Shown in pieces: positions 56,991 through 62,054 of a stretch of DNA of 64,000 nt. The notes under the pieces are model-generated. The model had not been told where the DNA came from. It worked only from the letters and a program-made list of their open reading frames with translations, and did not search any database. This DNA is from a virus: IMG/VR virus record IMGVR_UViG_3300043427_003273, positions 36,902 to 100,901 of that record. One strand, 5' to 3'. Both the position numbers and the translations under genes were made by a program. Numbering within the stretch: position 1 is the first letter of the stretch; each line of letters starts with the position of its first letter.

Positions 56991-57003
56991 ACTCGTCGAG
57001 ATT
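56991..57003. repeat. Odd palindrome CTCGTCGAG, copy A
   Basis: CTCGTCGAGATT, directly after the TAA of the 77-aa gene on the minus strand. It is one of four copies at 56,991, 57,728, 60,078 and 60,346. Confidence 0.6.
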
Positions 57004-57236
57004 TAAGTGTCTTGTGACACTTGTTCTTGTGTCACATCCTCGACCAGTTCTTGCCAGTATTCCTCATCATAAATTGATGTGATGAGGTCTTCCATGTCAT
57101 GTTGATTAGCAGATTGAAAAGAATCTACCAGCATCTCATAGAGCATTTGTTCCATTGATTTCGTGTCCATTTCATCAACGACACGATCACAATATTTCTC
57201 GATGATTTCATCGAGTTGTTGAGGAGTGAGATTCAT
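57003..57236 (-). CDS. Small conserved cyanophage protein (77 aa)
   Basis: A 77-aa acidic helical protein beginning MNLTPQQLDEIIEKYCDRVV. Residues EMDTKSMEQMLYEMLVDSFQ and IYDEEYWQELVEDV are the pattern of a cyanophage family I recognise only as hypothetical. It overlaps the preceding gene by ATGA (57233-57236). It is the last of a chain of six tightly packed small genes at 57.0-57.9 kb, all coupled by overlapping stops and starts or nearly so. Confidence 0.82.
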   Translation of the reverse strand: MNLTPQQLDEIIEKYCDRVVDEMDTKSMEQMLYEMLVDSFQSANQHDMEDLITSIYDEEYWQELVEDVTQEQVSQDT

Positions 57237-57442
57237 TTGATTTCACAATAATCAATGGACTTGATGCACCAACCTGTTTCATTTGTGATCTCATCAACGA
57301 GATCCTCTTCATCCTCAATGTCCCAATCGCAATTCATAACATTGCGAATGATCTCTTCTTGAGGAACAGGATCACCTTCCCATCCTTCATCATAATCATC
57401 ACCGAAATCAAACTCAATGGCAGTAATCTTGAAAGTTTTCAT
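57233..57442 (-). CDS. Small conserved cyanophage protein (69 aa)
   Basis: A 69-aa acidic protein, MKTFKITAIEFDFGDDYDEG, with a central helix and the end ITNETGWCIKSIDYCEIK. This two-layer alpha/beta pattern (strand, acidic loop, helix, then GWCIxSIDY strand) is a recurrent cyanophage hypothetical protein. ATGA overlap with both neighbours supports coupled translation. Confidence 0.82.
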   Translation of the reverse strand: MKTFKITAIEFDFGDDYDEGWEGDPVPQEEIIRNVMNCDWDIEDEEDLVDEITNETGWCIKSIDYCEIK

Positions 57443-57567
57443 TTTGCAGTAGAAGATGCGAAGGATTGAATACCATCAATGGCACGATTGCCCATGTTGG
57501 CTATACCATTGAAACCAACGGTTGAGAGAATAACTCCAACCACAAGACCAACGAAAAACTTACTCAT
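57439..57567 (-). CDS. Small membrane or secreted protein (42 aa)
   Basis: A 42-aa protein starting MSKFFVGLVVGVILSTVGFN. One hydrophobic segment (residues 4-18) and a polar Ala/Ser-rich tail; it may be a single-span membrane protein. It overlaps neighbours at both ends (ATGA). Tiny proteins of this sort are common in cyanophages. Confidence 0.72.
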   Translation of the reverse strand: MSKFFVGLVVGVILSTVGFNGIANMGNRAIDGIQSFASSTAK

Positions 57568-57698
57568 TGAGGCACCTCTTGAATCACCTCTTCAATGGAA
57601 ATGATTTGTTTGTCTTCATTGATGTAATCAGTGCGAACAAGATTCGGTCCAACTTGTGTTTGACCGATGATGTAAGCAGCAGCAAGAAGTTCAATCAT
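57564..57698 (-). CDS. Small hypothetical protein (44 aa)
   Basis: A 44-aa protein, MIELLAAAYIIGQTQVGPNL, then RTDYINEDKQIISIEEVIQE. A short hydrophobic helix is followed by a hairpin-like acidic part. Overlapping start and stop codons connect it to the genes on both sides. Function unknown. Confidence 0.7.
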   Translation of the reverse strand: MIELLAAAYIIGQTQVGPNLVRTDYINEDKQIISIEEVIQEVPQ

Positions 57699-57798
57699 CT
57701 TGTGTTTGGTAGTATTCAATGAGTGTATTCTCGTCGAGATTTTCTAACTCTTCGTCAGAAATCTGATTGAGAATTGAAAAGATGTCGTCAAAAGTCAT
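57691..57798 (-). CDS. Very small acidic protein (35 aa)
   Basis: A 35-aa acidic helical protein, MTFDDIFSILNQISDEELEN, then LDENTLIEYYQTQDD. Its NLDEN codons contain CTCGACGAG, the palindrome repeat copy B, so one repeat copy is coding. It overlaps the neighbouring genes at both ends. Confidence 0.65.
   Translation of the reverse strand: MTFDDIFSILNQISDEELENLDENTLIEYYQTQDD
57728..57743. repeat. Odd palindrome CTCGTCGAG, copy B (inside a coding region)
   Basis: TTCTCGTCGAGATTTT within the 35-aa gene. Flanks match copies C and D (GTATTCTCGTCGAGATT). Confidence 0.55.
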
Positions 57799-57913
57799 TG
57801 TTCGACTCCAACGCAACACCAAATGCGTAGTCATCGTATTCAATGTCATCGAAATCTTCAGATTCGATGAGATCCAGAAGTGGATCAGTGTTCAGAAGAT
57901 CGTCGTGCTCCAT
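57788..57913 (-). CDS. Very small acidic protein (41 aa)
   Basis: A 41-aa, strongly acidic protein: MEHDDLLNTDPLLDLIESED, then DIEYDDYAFGVALESN. It is the first gene of the six-gene chain. A -10-like CATAAT is found about 27-32 nt upstream after a perfect hairpin. Such acidic miniproteins may be DNA mimics or inhibitors of host enzymes; that is speculation. Confidence 0.65.
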   Translation of the reverse strand: MEHDDLLNTDPLLDLIESEDFDDIEYDDYAFGVALESNNDF

Positions 57914-57944
57914 GTGTTTGTTTCGACTCTTGTATTATGTAGCA

Positions 57945-57968
57945 GGACACTGGGGAAATCCAGTGTCC
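57945..57968 (-). terminator. Perfect hairpin after the 126-aa gene
   Basis: GGACACTGG / CCAGTGTCC, 9 perfect pairs with a 6-nt loop, right after the 24-bp element. No T run. Confidence 0.75.
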
Positions 57969-57969
57969 T

Positions 57970-57993
57970 TGTGCCACTTGTGAGAGTGTCTAC
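57970..57993 (-). repeat. 24-bp stop-straddling element, copy 6
   Basis: Minus strand: GTAGACACTC, TCAC centre, AAGTGGCACA, with CACT/AGTG arms. It begins at the stop (TAG) of the 126-aa gene. Confidence 0.85.
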
Positions 57994-58373
57994 TATTCGC
58001 AGAACACCTCACCCTTATGTGTTAACCACACTCTCTTTGCATTGTGTACATCACCATTGCGAGTTTGGAAGAAATCATTATGATAAGGATTGTAATTTAC
58101 CCTTACCATCTTCTCTTCACATCCCAATGTGTTTGCCATGAGTGTACCATACGCAAAGGCATGAACATACTTTTTGTTCTCTTTGCGGACACGATTCTGC
58201 CCTGCTTTGTTCACAACAAAGTGAACATCGTCGAGAACCACATAATCCCAACGCAACCACACTCTCCAACCCTTGGGAGTTTTGCGTTGAATGCTCCAGC
58301 AACCGTCCCGCAGGTTGCGGTAGACACGGACGGTCTCCTTGTGAAGAACGGGTTCGCCTTTGTGGTTTTTCAT
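57993..58373 (-). CDS. Hypothetical phage protein, HKETVRVYRNL type (126 aa)
   Basis: A 126-aa protein from MKNHKGEPVLHKETVRVYRN. Segments LRDGCWSIQRKTPKGWRVWL, FVVNKAGQNRVRKENKKYVH and AFAYGTLMANTL form a pattern I associate with a widespread phage hypothetical family (VYRNLxxGCWSIQ, then KNVHAFxxG). It is mainly beta with many basic residues. The start is after a leader repeat shared with the next gene; extending upstream would translate that repeat (ILRLFLRHLMK) in both genes, which I think is not real. Confidence 0.75.
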   Translation of the reverse strand: MKNHKGEPVLHKETVRVYRNLRDGCWSIQRKTPKGWRVWLRWDYVVLDDVHFVVNKAGQNRVRKENKKYVHAFAYGTLMANTLGCEEKMVRVNYNPYHNDFFQTRNGDVHNAKRVWLTHKGEVFCE

Positions 58374-58401
58374 GAGGTGTCTCAGGAACAAACGTAGTAT
58401 G
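58368..58401 (-). repeat. 34-bp leader repeat, copy 1
   Basis: Identical to 58,611-58,644 and ending in the ATG-AAA start of the gene. It contains a CATACTAC -10-like sequence followed by GTTTGTTCC and CCTGAGACACCTC. A diverged copy is at 59,122-59,150. It seems to be a duplicated promoter and 5' leader. Confidence 0.85.
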
Positions 58402-58411
58402 CCATGAATCA

Positions 58412-58431
58412 GGGGGGACCGCAATCCCCCC
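58412..58431 (-). terminator. GC hairpin after the 54-aa gene
   Basis: GGGGGGA / TCCCCCC stem with a 6-nt loop, directly after the 24-bp element. Confidence 0.7.
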
Positions 58432-58432
58432 G

Positions 58433-58456
58433 TGTGCCAGTTGTCAGGGTGTCACA
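58433..58456 (-). repeat. 24-bp stop-straddling element, copy 7
   Basis: Minus strand: TGTGACACCC, TGAC centre, AACTGGCACA. It differs from copy 2 only in two bases of the right arm. TGA stop of the 54-aa gene is in the left arm. Confidence 0.85.
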
Positions 58457-58616
58457 GGCACCCGTTGGCATCAAGAAAACCAGCACACCATCCATCCCCA
58501 TAATAGTAACCAATGTAATAGTTACCAAATGAGATACCAAATTGTTCTTCCATGTGATGGGTATTCTTCAGATCCCAACCAATGTAGAAGAATTTGGTGT
58601 TGAATGAGAATTTCAT
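58452..58616 (-). CDS. Small aromatic-rich protein (54 aa)
   Basis: A 54-aa protein, MKFSFNTKFFYIGWDLKNTH, then GISFGNYYIGYYYGDGWCAG and FLDANGCL. It is rich in Tyr, Phe and Gly and probably a small beta sheet. Not recognised. It uses the same 34-bp leader as the next gene, and the gene end is inside element copy 7. Confidence 0.65.
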   Translation of the reverse strand: MKFSFNTKFFYIGWDLKNTHHMEEQFGISFGNYYIGYYYGDGWCAGFLDANGCL

Positions 58617-58644
58617 GAGGTGTCTCAGGAACAAACGTAGTATG
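58611..58644 (-). repeat. 34-bp leader repeat, copy 2
   Basis: Identical to copy 1 at 58,368-58,401. See that entry. Confidence 0.85.
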
Positions 58645-58647
58645 GCA

Positions 58648-58673
58648 GGGATCTCATGAGAACACAAGACCCC
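58648..58673 (-). terminator. Hairpin-like repeat after the 145-aa gene
   Basis: GGGATCTCATGAGAAC then ACAAGACCC can fold through GGGTCTT-type arms and an inner TCTCATGAGA palindrome. Nearly identical to 59,158-59,183. Termination is inferred from position. Confidence 0.5.
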
Positions 58674-58674
58674 T

Positions 58675-58698
58675 TGTGCCAGTCTCTCAACTGGACAT
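58675..58698 (-). repeat. 24-bp stop-straddling element, copy 8
   Basis: Minus strand: ATGTCCAGTT, GAGA centre, GACTGGCACA, with CCAGT/ACTGG arms. The stop of the 145-aa gene is in the left arm and centre. Confidence 0.85.
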
Positions 58699-59124
58699 CT
58701 TTACATACTGCTCGATGATGTTTGAGATCTCAGAAGGACCAATCTGTGTACCATCCTTCAGTATAAACGACTGATAAGGATCGACACCTTCCCGAGAATC
58801 AATTGTGGTAGAATTGATGGTCATGAACTTAGAAGTCATGGCATCTTGACGAATTTGATCACTTAACCAATCCCAAAGTTCAGTGTCATGATTATCCTCT
58901 TCGGTGTCACAGTTAATGAGAATCTCATTCCCATTCTGCCACACGTACTTTTCAAACTCAGTGATCACATCATCATACTCCATGTCTGCCAACCAGGAGA
59001 TACTCTCACTGAGATCATCCACATGATTACCAATGAAATCTACAAGAGATTTAAAATACTCTTCCAGGTTAAAATCATCAGCAACCTGACACTTGGAAGT
59101 GCAAACAAATTGAGTGTAGGACAT
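58687..59124 (-). CDS. Hypothetical acidic protein (145 aa)
   Basis: A 145-aa acidic protein from MSYTQFVCTSKCQVADDFNL. It is helical in the first 90 residues (YFKSLVDFIGNHVDDLSESI and a WLADMEYDDVITEFE helix). The C-terminal part is LKDGTQIGPSEISNIIEQYV. There are few basic residues, so it is unlikely to bind DNA directly. No family is recognised. The leader is a diverged form of the 34-bp leader repeat. Confidence 0.72.
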   Translation of the reverse strand: MSYTQFVCTSKCQVADDFNLEEYFKSLVDFIGNHVDDLSESISWLADMEYDDVITEFEKYVWQNGNEILINCDTEEDNHDTELWDWLSDQIRQDAMTSKFMTINSTTIDSREGVDPYQSFILKDGTQIGPSEISNIIEQYVKMSS

Positions 59125-59157
59125 GAGAGTTCTGTGGGGAACAAATGTAATGTAACA

Positions 59158-59183
59158 GGGATCTTATGAGAACACAAGACCCC
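59158..59183 (-). terminator. Hairpin-like repeat after the 74-aa gene
   Basis: A nearly identical copy of the sequence at 58,648-58,673 (one difference), again between a 24-bp element and the following leader. Confidence 0.5.
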
Positions 59184-59184
59184 T

Positions 59185-59208
59185 TGTGCCACTTGATCAG
59201 GTGTCTGC
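59185..59208 (-). repeat. 24-bp stop-straddling element, copy 9
   Basis: Minus strand: GCAGACACCT, GATC centre, AAGTGGCACA, with CACCT/AAGTG arms. The TGA stop of the 74-aa gene starts in the left arm, and its last residues (A-D-T) are encoded there. Confidence 0.85.
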
Positions 59209-59421
59209 TGAGATGAAAGTTTCAAAGAACAAATCCCATGCGGGACTATCAGCAACAAAGGAATGAATTCCTACCTGATCACATACCCATTCGTATGCCA
59301 TATCGCAATCTGCGTTAGTATCTAACACAAATGATTGCAATCCAGAAATTACATCAAGAAACACTGAATCTTCAATCAAAGATTGACGAAACTTCTTGGT
59401 GTGCTGATCTTGGATGATCAT
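59197..59421 (-). CDS. Hypothetical protein (74 aa)
   Basis: A 74-aa acidic helical protein: MIIQDQHTKKFRQSLIEDSV, FLDVISGLQSFVLDTNADCD, then a Trp-containing C-terminal half (MAYEWVCDQVGIHSF) and the end ETFISADT. No family recognised. Its end lies in element copy 9. Confidence 0.68.
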   Translation of the reverse strand: MIIQDQHTKKFRQSLIEDSVFLDVISGLQSFVLDTNADCDMAYEWVCDQVGIHSFVADSPAWDLFFETFISADT

Positions 59422-59454
59422 GAGATTTGTGTGAACTGTGAATATCTTATGGGA

Positions 59455-59592
59455 TCAAATCCAGAACTGTTGGGACACTTGTGCAGGTTTTGAATCTGGC
59501 ACACCAGTCCTTGACCCATACCATCCCATGATGCTAAAGGCAATTCCCATAAGAACTGCAAAACTTACAAGTTCTGATGATTTAATATTCAC
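59455..59592 (-). CDS. Small membrane protein, GTG start (45 aa)
   Basis: A 45-aa protein starting with GTG that overlaps the TGA of the preceding gene (GTGA). NIKSSELVSFAVLMGIAFSI is followed by MGWYGSRTG and a proline-containing polar tail. One membrane helix (about residues 8-24) precedes it. The GTG start is chosen because of the stop-start overlap. Confidence 0.58.
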   Translation of the reverse strand: MNIKSSELVSFAVLMGIAFSIMGWYGSRTGVPDSKPAQVSQQFWI

Positions 59593-59729
59593 AGAAACTC
59601 CATCATGTAGTAATCAACAGTTACTTCCTGTTCTGCTGCTAATTCTTCCAATGCCATATCAAAGGCATTGTCAATCTCATTCTTTTGATCCTCATGATCA
59701 CAGAAGAGATCTAATGTTGATTCATTCAT
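59589..59729 (-). CDS. Small acidic protein (46 aa)
   Basis: A 46-aa acidic protein, MNESTLDLFCDHEDQKNEID, then a helix NAFDMALEELAAEQ and VTVDYYMMEFL. The ATG at 59729 is preferred over longer forms because a promoter with -35 TTGACA and -10 TATACT ends about 70 nt upstream, within the longer frame. Function unknown. Confidence 0.65.
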   Translation of the reverse strand: MNESTLDLFCDHEDQKNEIDNAFDMALEELAAEQEVTVDYYMMEFL

Positions 59730-59799
59730 GGTGGTGAGTGTTTTAGAGGTCTCTGAGATCTTATAAGAGTTAATAACCCTTATCAACCTCGACAAGGCA

Positions 59800-59829
59800 A
59801 GTATAGCATCAATCAGCATACCCTGTCAA
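59800..59829 (-). promoter_or_regulatory. Sigma70-type promoter (minus strand)
   Basis: TTGACA at 59,824-59,829 and TATACT at 59,800-59,805 with an 18-bp spacer, pointing toward the 46-aa acidic gene. Perfect -35 and one mismatch in -10 suggest use by host RNA polymerase early in infection. Confidence 0.75.
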
Positions 59830-59891
59830 GCCCCCTCGGTGTGTTGGACGAAACCAACATAAGACCCTTATGGGGGATCTGATGCCAACCC

Positions 59892-59915
59892 TGTGCCACT
59901 TGCAGAAGTGTCCAC
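59892..59915 (-). repeat. 24-bp element, copy 10 (not at a stop codon)
   Basis: Minus strand: GTGGACACTT, CTGC centre, AAGTGGCACA, with perfect CACTT/AAGTG arms. No gene ends here, so it may mark a lost gene or act independently of translation. Confidence 0.8.
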
Positions 59916-60077
59916 AATGCGGGTTTTGCGGGGTGTTCAATGCTTATAATACGGAGACAATCAAATGAGAGGTGGGGTAACCTTGTTGATTAAATGTTCG
60001 ACACTGAACCTGCAATAAAATAATTATCATAAGATACTAAAAAGGATCCCTGATATCAGGAATCCTTATGTGTGTAT

Positions 60078-60090
60078 TCTCGTCGAGATT
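60078..60090. repeat. Odd palindrome CTCGTCGAG, copy C
   Basis: TCTCGTCGAGATT, between the end of the 64-aa gene and the intergenic stretch to its left. It shares GTGTATT on the left with copy B. Confidence 0.6.
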
Positions 60091-60102
60091 TTTATGATAT
60101 AT

Positions 60103-60297
60103 TCACCACCTATCAGGGCATGAGAGATCTTCCACATAACTGGAAACTTTCTCATTTGCTTGAAGATCCAGAACTTTATTCCAATCAATTTGATGTGGAT
60201 CAAAGTCATCGAGTGCTTCAATTTCCAATGTGACTCTATACTTTTGTTTTTGCATTGCACGATAGACAGACATAAGAACCTCGGGGAATTGGAACAT
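60103..60297 (-). CDS. Small hypothetical protein (64 aa)
   Basis: A 64-aa protein from MFQFPEVLMSVYRAMQKQKY. A helix is followed by a strand (RVTLEIEALDDF) and an alpha/beta end with VLDLQANEKVSSYVEDLS. The ATG at 60297 is chosen because a promoter (-35 TTGACA, -10 TAAACT) lies at 60,302-60,330, directly before it; longer forms would include the promoter. Function unknown. Confidence 0.65.
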   Translation of the reverse strand: MFQFPEVLMSVYRAMQKQKYRVTLEIEALDDFDPHQIDWNKVLDLQANEKVSSYVEDLSCPDRW

Positions 60298-60301
60298 ATT
60301 C

Positions 60302-60330
60302 AGTTTATCATGATGTGGGTGGGGTGTCAA
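60302..60330 (-). promoter_or_regulatory. Sigma70-type promoter (minus strand)
   Basis: TTGACA at 60,325-60,330 and TAAACT at 60,302-60,307, spacer 17 bp. Its -10 is only a few bases from the start codon of the 64-aa gene, which would leave almost no leader. The tandem promoter at 60,462 may be the real source. Confidence 0.5.
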
Positions 60331-60345
60331 CTGTTCTTATGTATA

Positions 60346-60358
60346 TCTCGTCGAGATT
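60346..60358. repeat. Odd palindrome CTCGTCGAG, copy D
   Basis: TCTCGTCGAGATT, just upstream (minus direction) of the 60,302-60,330 promoter, where an operator would be expected. Part-matches GAATCTCGACG recur at 60,510 and 60,690. Confidence 0.6.
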
Positions 60359-60461
60359 ATTTGAGATCTTATGTGAGCATAAGATAACATAAGAAAAAAG
60401 ATGATCTCGATGGTATTTGTTGAGCATCATCGAGATTCACCTTGGTTAACCCACCGAAGAC

Positions 60462-60490
60462 ATCATAAGACATCTATGGGAATCTGTCAA
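60462..60490 (-). promoter_or_regulatory. Sigma70-type promoter (minus strand)
   Basis: TTGACA at 60,485-60,490 and TATGAT at 60,462-60,467, spacer 17 bp, pointing left toward the 64-aa gene. Confidence 0.7.
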
Positions 60491-60609
60491 CCCCTGTTCT
60501 TATGAGATGTGTGAGAATCTCGACATGCCTGGGTGATTAGGAGATCTTATGTGATAAGGAGTTCTTATGTGAAAAAATGTCTCGGGGTCCAGAAAAAAAA
60601 TCGTCCCCC

Positions 60610-60638
60610 TTGACAAAAAAACCATCGTGTGTTATAAT
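60610..60638 (+). promoter_or_regulatory. Perfect consensus sigma70 promoter (plus strand)
   Basis: TTGACA at 60,610-60,615, 17-bp spacer, TATAAT at 60,633-60,638. It is the best promoter I found in the window and the only strong one facing right. The transcript would cross the iterons and the DnaA-type boxes and reach the HNH gene after a leader of about 290 nt. Confidence 0.85.
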
Positions 60639-60736
60639 AGGCGGTCTAAGATCACAAGATCCCGACGCATTTATAATGATATAATGTGAATCTCGACGCA
60701 TTTATAAGATATAAAAGAACACATAAGAACACATAT

Positions 60737-60776
60737 GATATGATGTGAATCTAGTAGAGATATGATGTGAATCTAG
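60737..60776. repeat. Iteron-like 18-bp direct repeats
   Basis: GATATGATGTGAATCTAG occurs twice, perfectly, at 60,737-60,754 and 60,759-60,776 (period 22 bp, about two helical turns). A third partial copy (ATRATGTGAATCT) is at 60,681-60,693. Confidence 0.85.
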
Positions 60777-60833
60777 TTGAGAACCTTTTATTTATACCAT
60801 AAAATTGTGAGCAAAACATAACACAAACCATAT

Positions 60834-60865
60834 TTTTCCACAAAGTTTTCCACAGGTTTTCCACA
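60834..60865 (+). promoter_or_regulatory. Cluster of three DnaA-type boxes
   Basis: TTTTCCACA at 60,834-60,842, 60,846-60,854 and 60,857-60,865, same orientation, start spacing 12 and 11 bp. TTTTCCACA is the box described for cyanobacterial DnaA. Another perfect box (61,017-61,025) and TATTCCACA (61,029-61,037) lie just inside the HNH gene. Confidence 0.75.
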
Positions 60866-60938
60866 ATGACATACATCCTGATCCCATCTATGTGCATGTC
60901 ATACCATACATAATCTAGTACACTTGAGAACACTGACT

Positions 60939-61511
60939 ATGACTAAGAAATGGTTAAATGAACTCAAAGGAATGCAATGCTATGAAGGATACTATATTAC
61001 ACCAGAAGGTCTGATCTTTTCCACAAAGTATTCCACAGATAGACAACTTAAATTTAATGATGTGAAAGAGTATAAGACCATACGATTGAGCAATGGTAAG
61101 GGTGAGAATCGTACCTTCTATGTTCATCGTCTTATTGCATTATCCTTTCTTCCGAATCCATCATGTGCAGTGAAGATCAGACATAAGAACGGAAACACAC
61201 ATGATAATCATGTGACTAACTTAGAATGGATTGTGAAGAAAAAGATCATTCGTAAGTATGATCCTATTAAGAGTAGAGAACGATATGAGAAGAATAAAAG
61301 CAAGAAAGAATATTTGGATCCATCTTGTCTAATTGTGAATAAGGACATGAGTGATAGAATACGTTTGATTCATTATGCCACAATACAAAAAGGACTCTCA
61401 ACACCTGTAGAAGATTATGACTTCTTCTATAAGATCTTACATGAGAGTTTGAATGAATATATTAACCGTTATGGTTTGAGACGTATTATGTTTCAACTTG
61501 GGAATAATTGA
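60939..61511 (+). CDS. HNH endonuclease with NUMOD4-like N-terminus (190 aa)
   Basis: The only convincing plus-strand gene of the window. From the ATG at 60939: WLNELKGMQCYEGYYITPEG is NUMOD4-like (residues ~5-35). The HNH core is YVHRLIALSFLPNP (H63), RHKNGNTHDNHVTNLEW (H82, N90 and N94). The C-terminal ~85 residues are basic, then helical, possibly DNA binding. Such free-standing HNH enzymes are usually homing endonucleases that cut at or near a target in related phages lacking the gene. Two DnaA-type boxes are in codons ~27-33. The last 19 bp overlap the convergent gene. A TTG five codons upstream is unlikely as the start. Confidence 0.85.
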   Translation: MTKKWLNELKGMQCYEGYYITPEGLIFSTKYSTDRQLKFNDVKEYKTIRLSNGKGENRTFYVHRLIALSFLPNPSCAVKIRHKNGNTHDNHVTNLEWIVKKKIIRKYDPIKSRERYEKNKSKKEYLDPSCLIVNKDMSDRIRLIHYATIQKGLSTPVEDYDFFYKILHESLNEYINRYGLRRIMFQLGNN

Positions 61512-61894
61512 GAAATGACGATTTCACCTTTGAAATGATTTTGTAGTTTTTTGATTTTTTCCTTGAATTTGTTTGGTGGGCAGGTTTGTCGTCCTAGGTT
61601 CATCAGACGTAACGTAATCACGACATTTCCAGGAATATATCCTTTCGACTCATCTAATCGGTCTAATGATGGTGCAAATGGATTTTGAGATTCATACACA
61701 CCATAAGGATCAATAGGATAATCAGACCAATAACATTTACCATCTTGACTCTTATATTGTTGTGCAATATATTGTTCGGTGATTGTCACATCCAATGGTT
61801 CAGTTCTTTTGATTCCATTCTTTTTCTCTTGCCCTGGTTTTGCGGCGGACTTTGCTTTGGCAAGAAGTGTTTTCCATGGATTACGTTGTTTCAT
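61493..61894 (-). CDS. Second HNH-type endonuclease (133 aa)
   Basis: A 133-aa protein, convergent with the first HNH gene. Basic N-terminus, then QDGKCYWSDYPID (Cys54), PSLDRLDESKGYIPGNVV (D78-R79, then N90) and LMNLGRQTCPPNKF. The SLDRxDxSKGYxxGN pattern is typical of a compact HNH group where DR replaces DH. It is probably a nuclease acting on DNA, either as homing enzyme or in host or phage DNA processing. It overlaps the next upstream small gene by 14 bp. Confidence 0.8.
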   Translation of the reverse strand: MKQRNPWKTLLAKAKSAAKPGQEKKNGIKRTEPLDVTITEQYIAQQYKSQDGKCYWSDYPIDPYGVYESQNPFAPSLDRLDESKGYIPGNVVITLRLMNLGRQTCPPNKFKEKIKKLQNHFKGEIVISQLFPS

Positions 61895-62054
61895 GTCGTT
61901 TTTTACATACAGATCGTGCCCAGGCAGAAGCGAATGATTGAATCACAGAGCATGATTTCCCCACTTTACCACAATAGGGGCATGGTGTTGAATCAATGAT
62001 CTTTGGTTTTCTCTTTTTTGCGTTTTCTGCTTGTTTTCGTTTGTGGTGATTCAT
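61881..62054 (-). CDS. Small Cys/His zinc-knuckle-like protein (57 aa)
   Basis: A 57-aa basic protein: MNHHKRKQAENAKKRKPKII, then STPCPYCGKVGKSCSVIQSF and WARSVCKKRHETT. CPYC with the later Cys-His residues looks like a zinc site. The ATG overlaps the TGA of the upstream membrane protein gene (ATGA), and its end overlaps the HNH gene, so translation is coupled in a three-gene unit. It may help the HNH enzyme bind DNA; inference from neighbourhood only. Confidence 0.7.
   Translation of the reverse strand: MNHHKRKQAENAKKRKPKIIDSTPCPYCGKVGKSCSVIQSFASAWARSVCKKRHETT

Larger units (their letters stand above)
59730..60102. other. Intergenic stretch (373 bp)
   Basis: Contains the promoter at 59,800-59,829, cassette element copy 10, a palindrome copy (60,078) and several CATAAG/CTTATG motifs. 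No convincing gene; a 28-codon minus-strand frame near 59,950-60,035 has no support. Confidence 0.6.
60298..60938. other. Repeat-rich intergenic region, candidate replication-control region
   Basis: About 640 bp without a supported gene. In order it holds two minus-strand promoters, palindrome copy D, many CTTATG/CATAAG motifs, a perfect plus-strand sigma70 promoter, two CGACGCATTTATA repeats (60,663 and 60,694), two 18-bp direct repeats 22 bp apart (60,737 and 60,759), a TATAAATA on the minus strand at 60,789-60,796, and three TTTTCCACA boxes. An ATGACAT/ATGTCAT inverted repeat (60,866-60,900) follows. The composition around 60,660-60,840 is very AT-rich. Confidence 0.8.

Noticed and set aside
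58374-58424. N-terminal extension of the 126-aa protein through the leader repeat
   Set aside because: The extension would share ILRLFLRHLMK with an unrelated neighbour because of the DNA repeat, which argues for a non-coding leader.
58368-58644. Possible CRISPR-like array from the 34-bp identical repeats
   Set aside because: Only two copies, separated by a gene-sized interval, with start codons inside; it is a duplicated leader.
59472-59498. Sequence resembling the 24-bp element (TGTGCAGG ... CTGGCACA)
   Set aside because: It is inside the coding frame of the 45-aa membrane protein and lacks the arm pattern; I treat it as chance similarity.
60866-60913. Fifteen-codon frame as a leader peptide of the HNH gene
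   Set aside because: No ribosome binding site and no codon run typical of attenuation; the inverted repeat there explains the sequence better.
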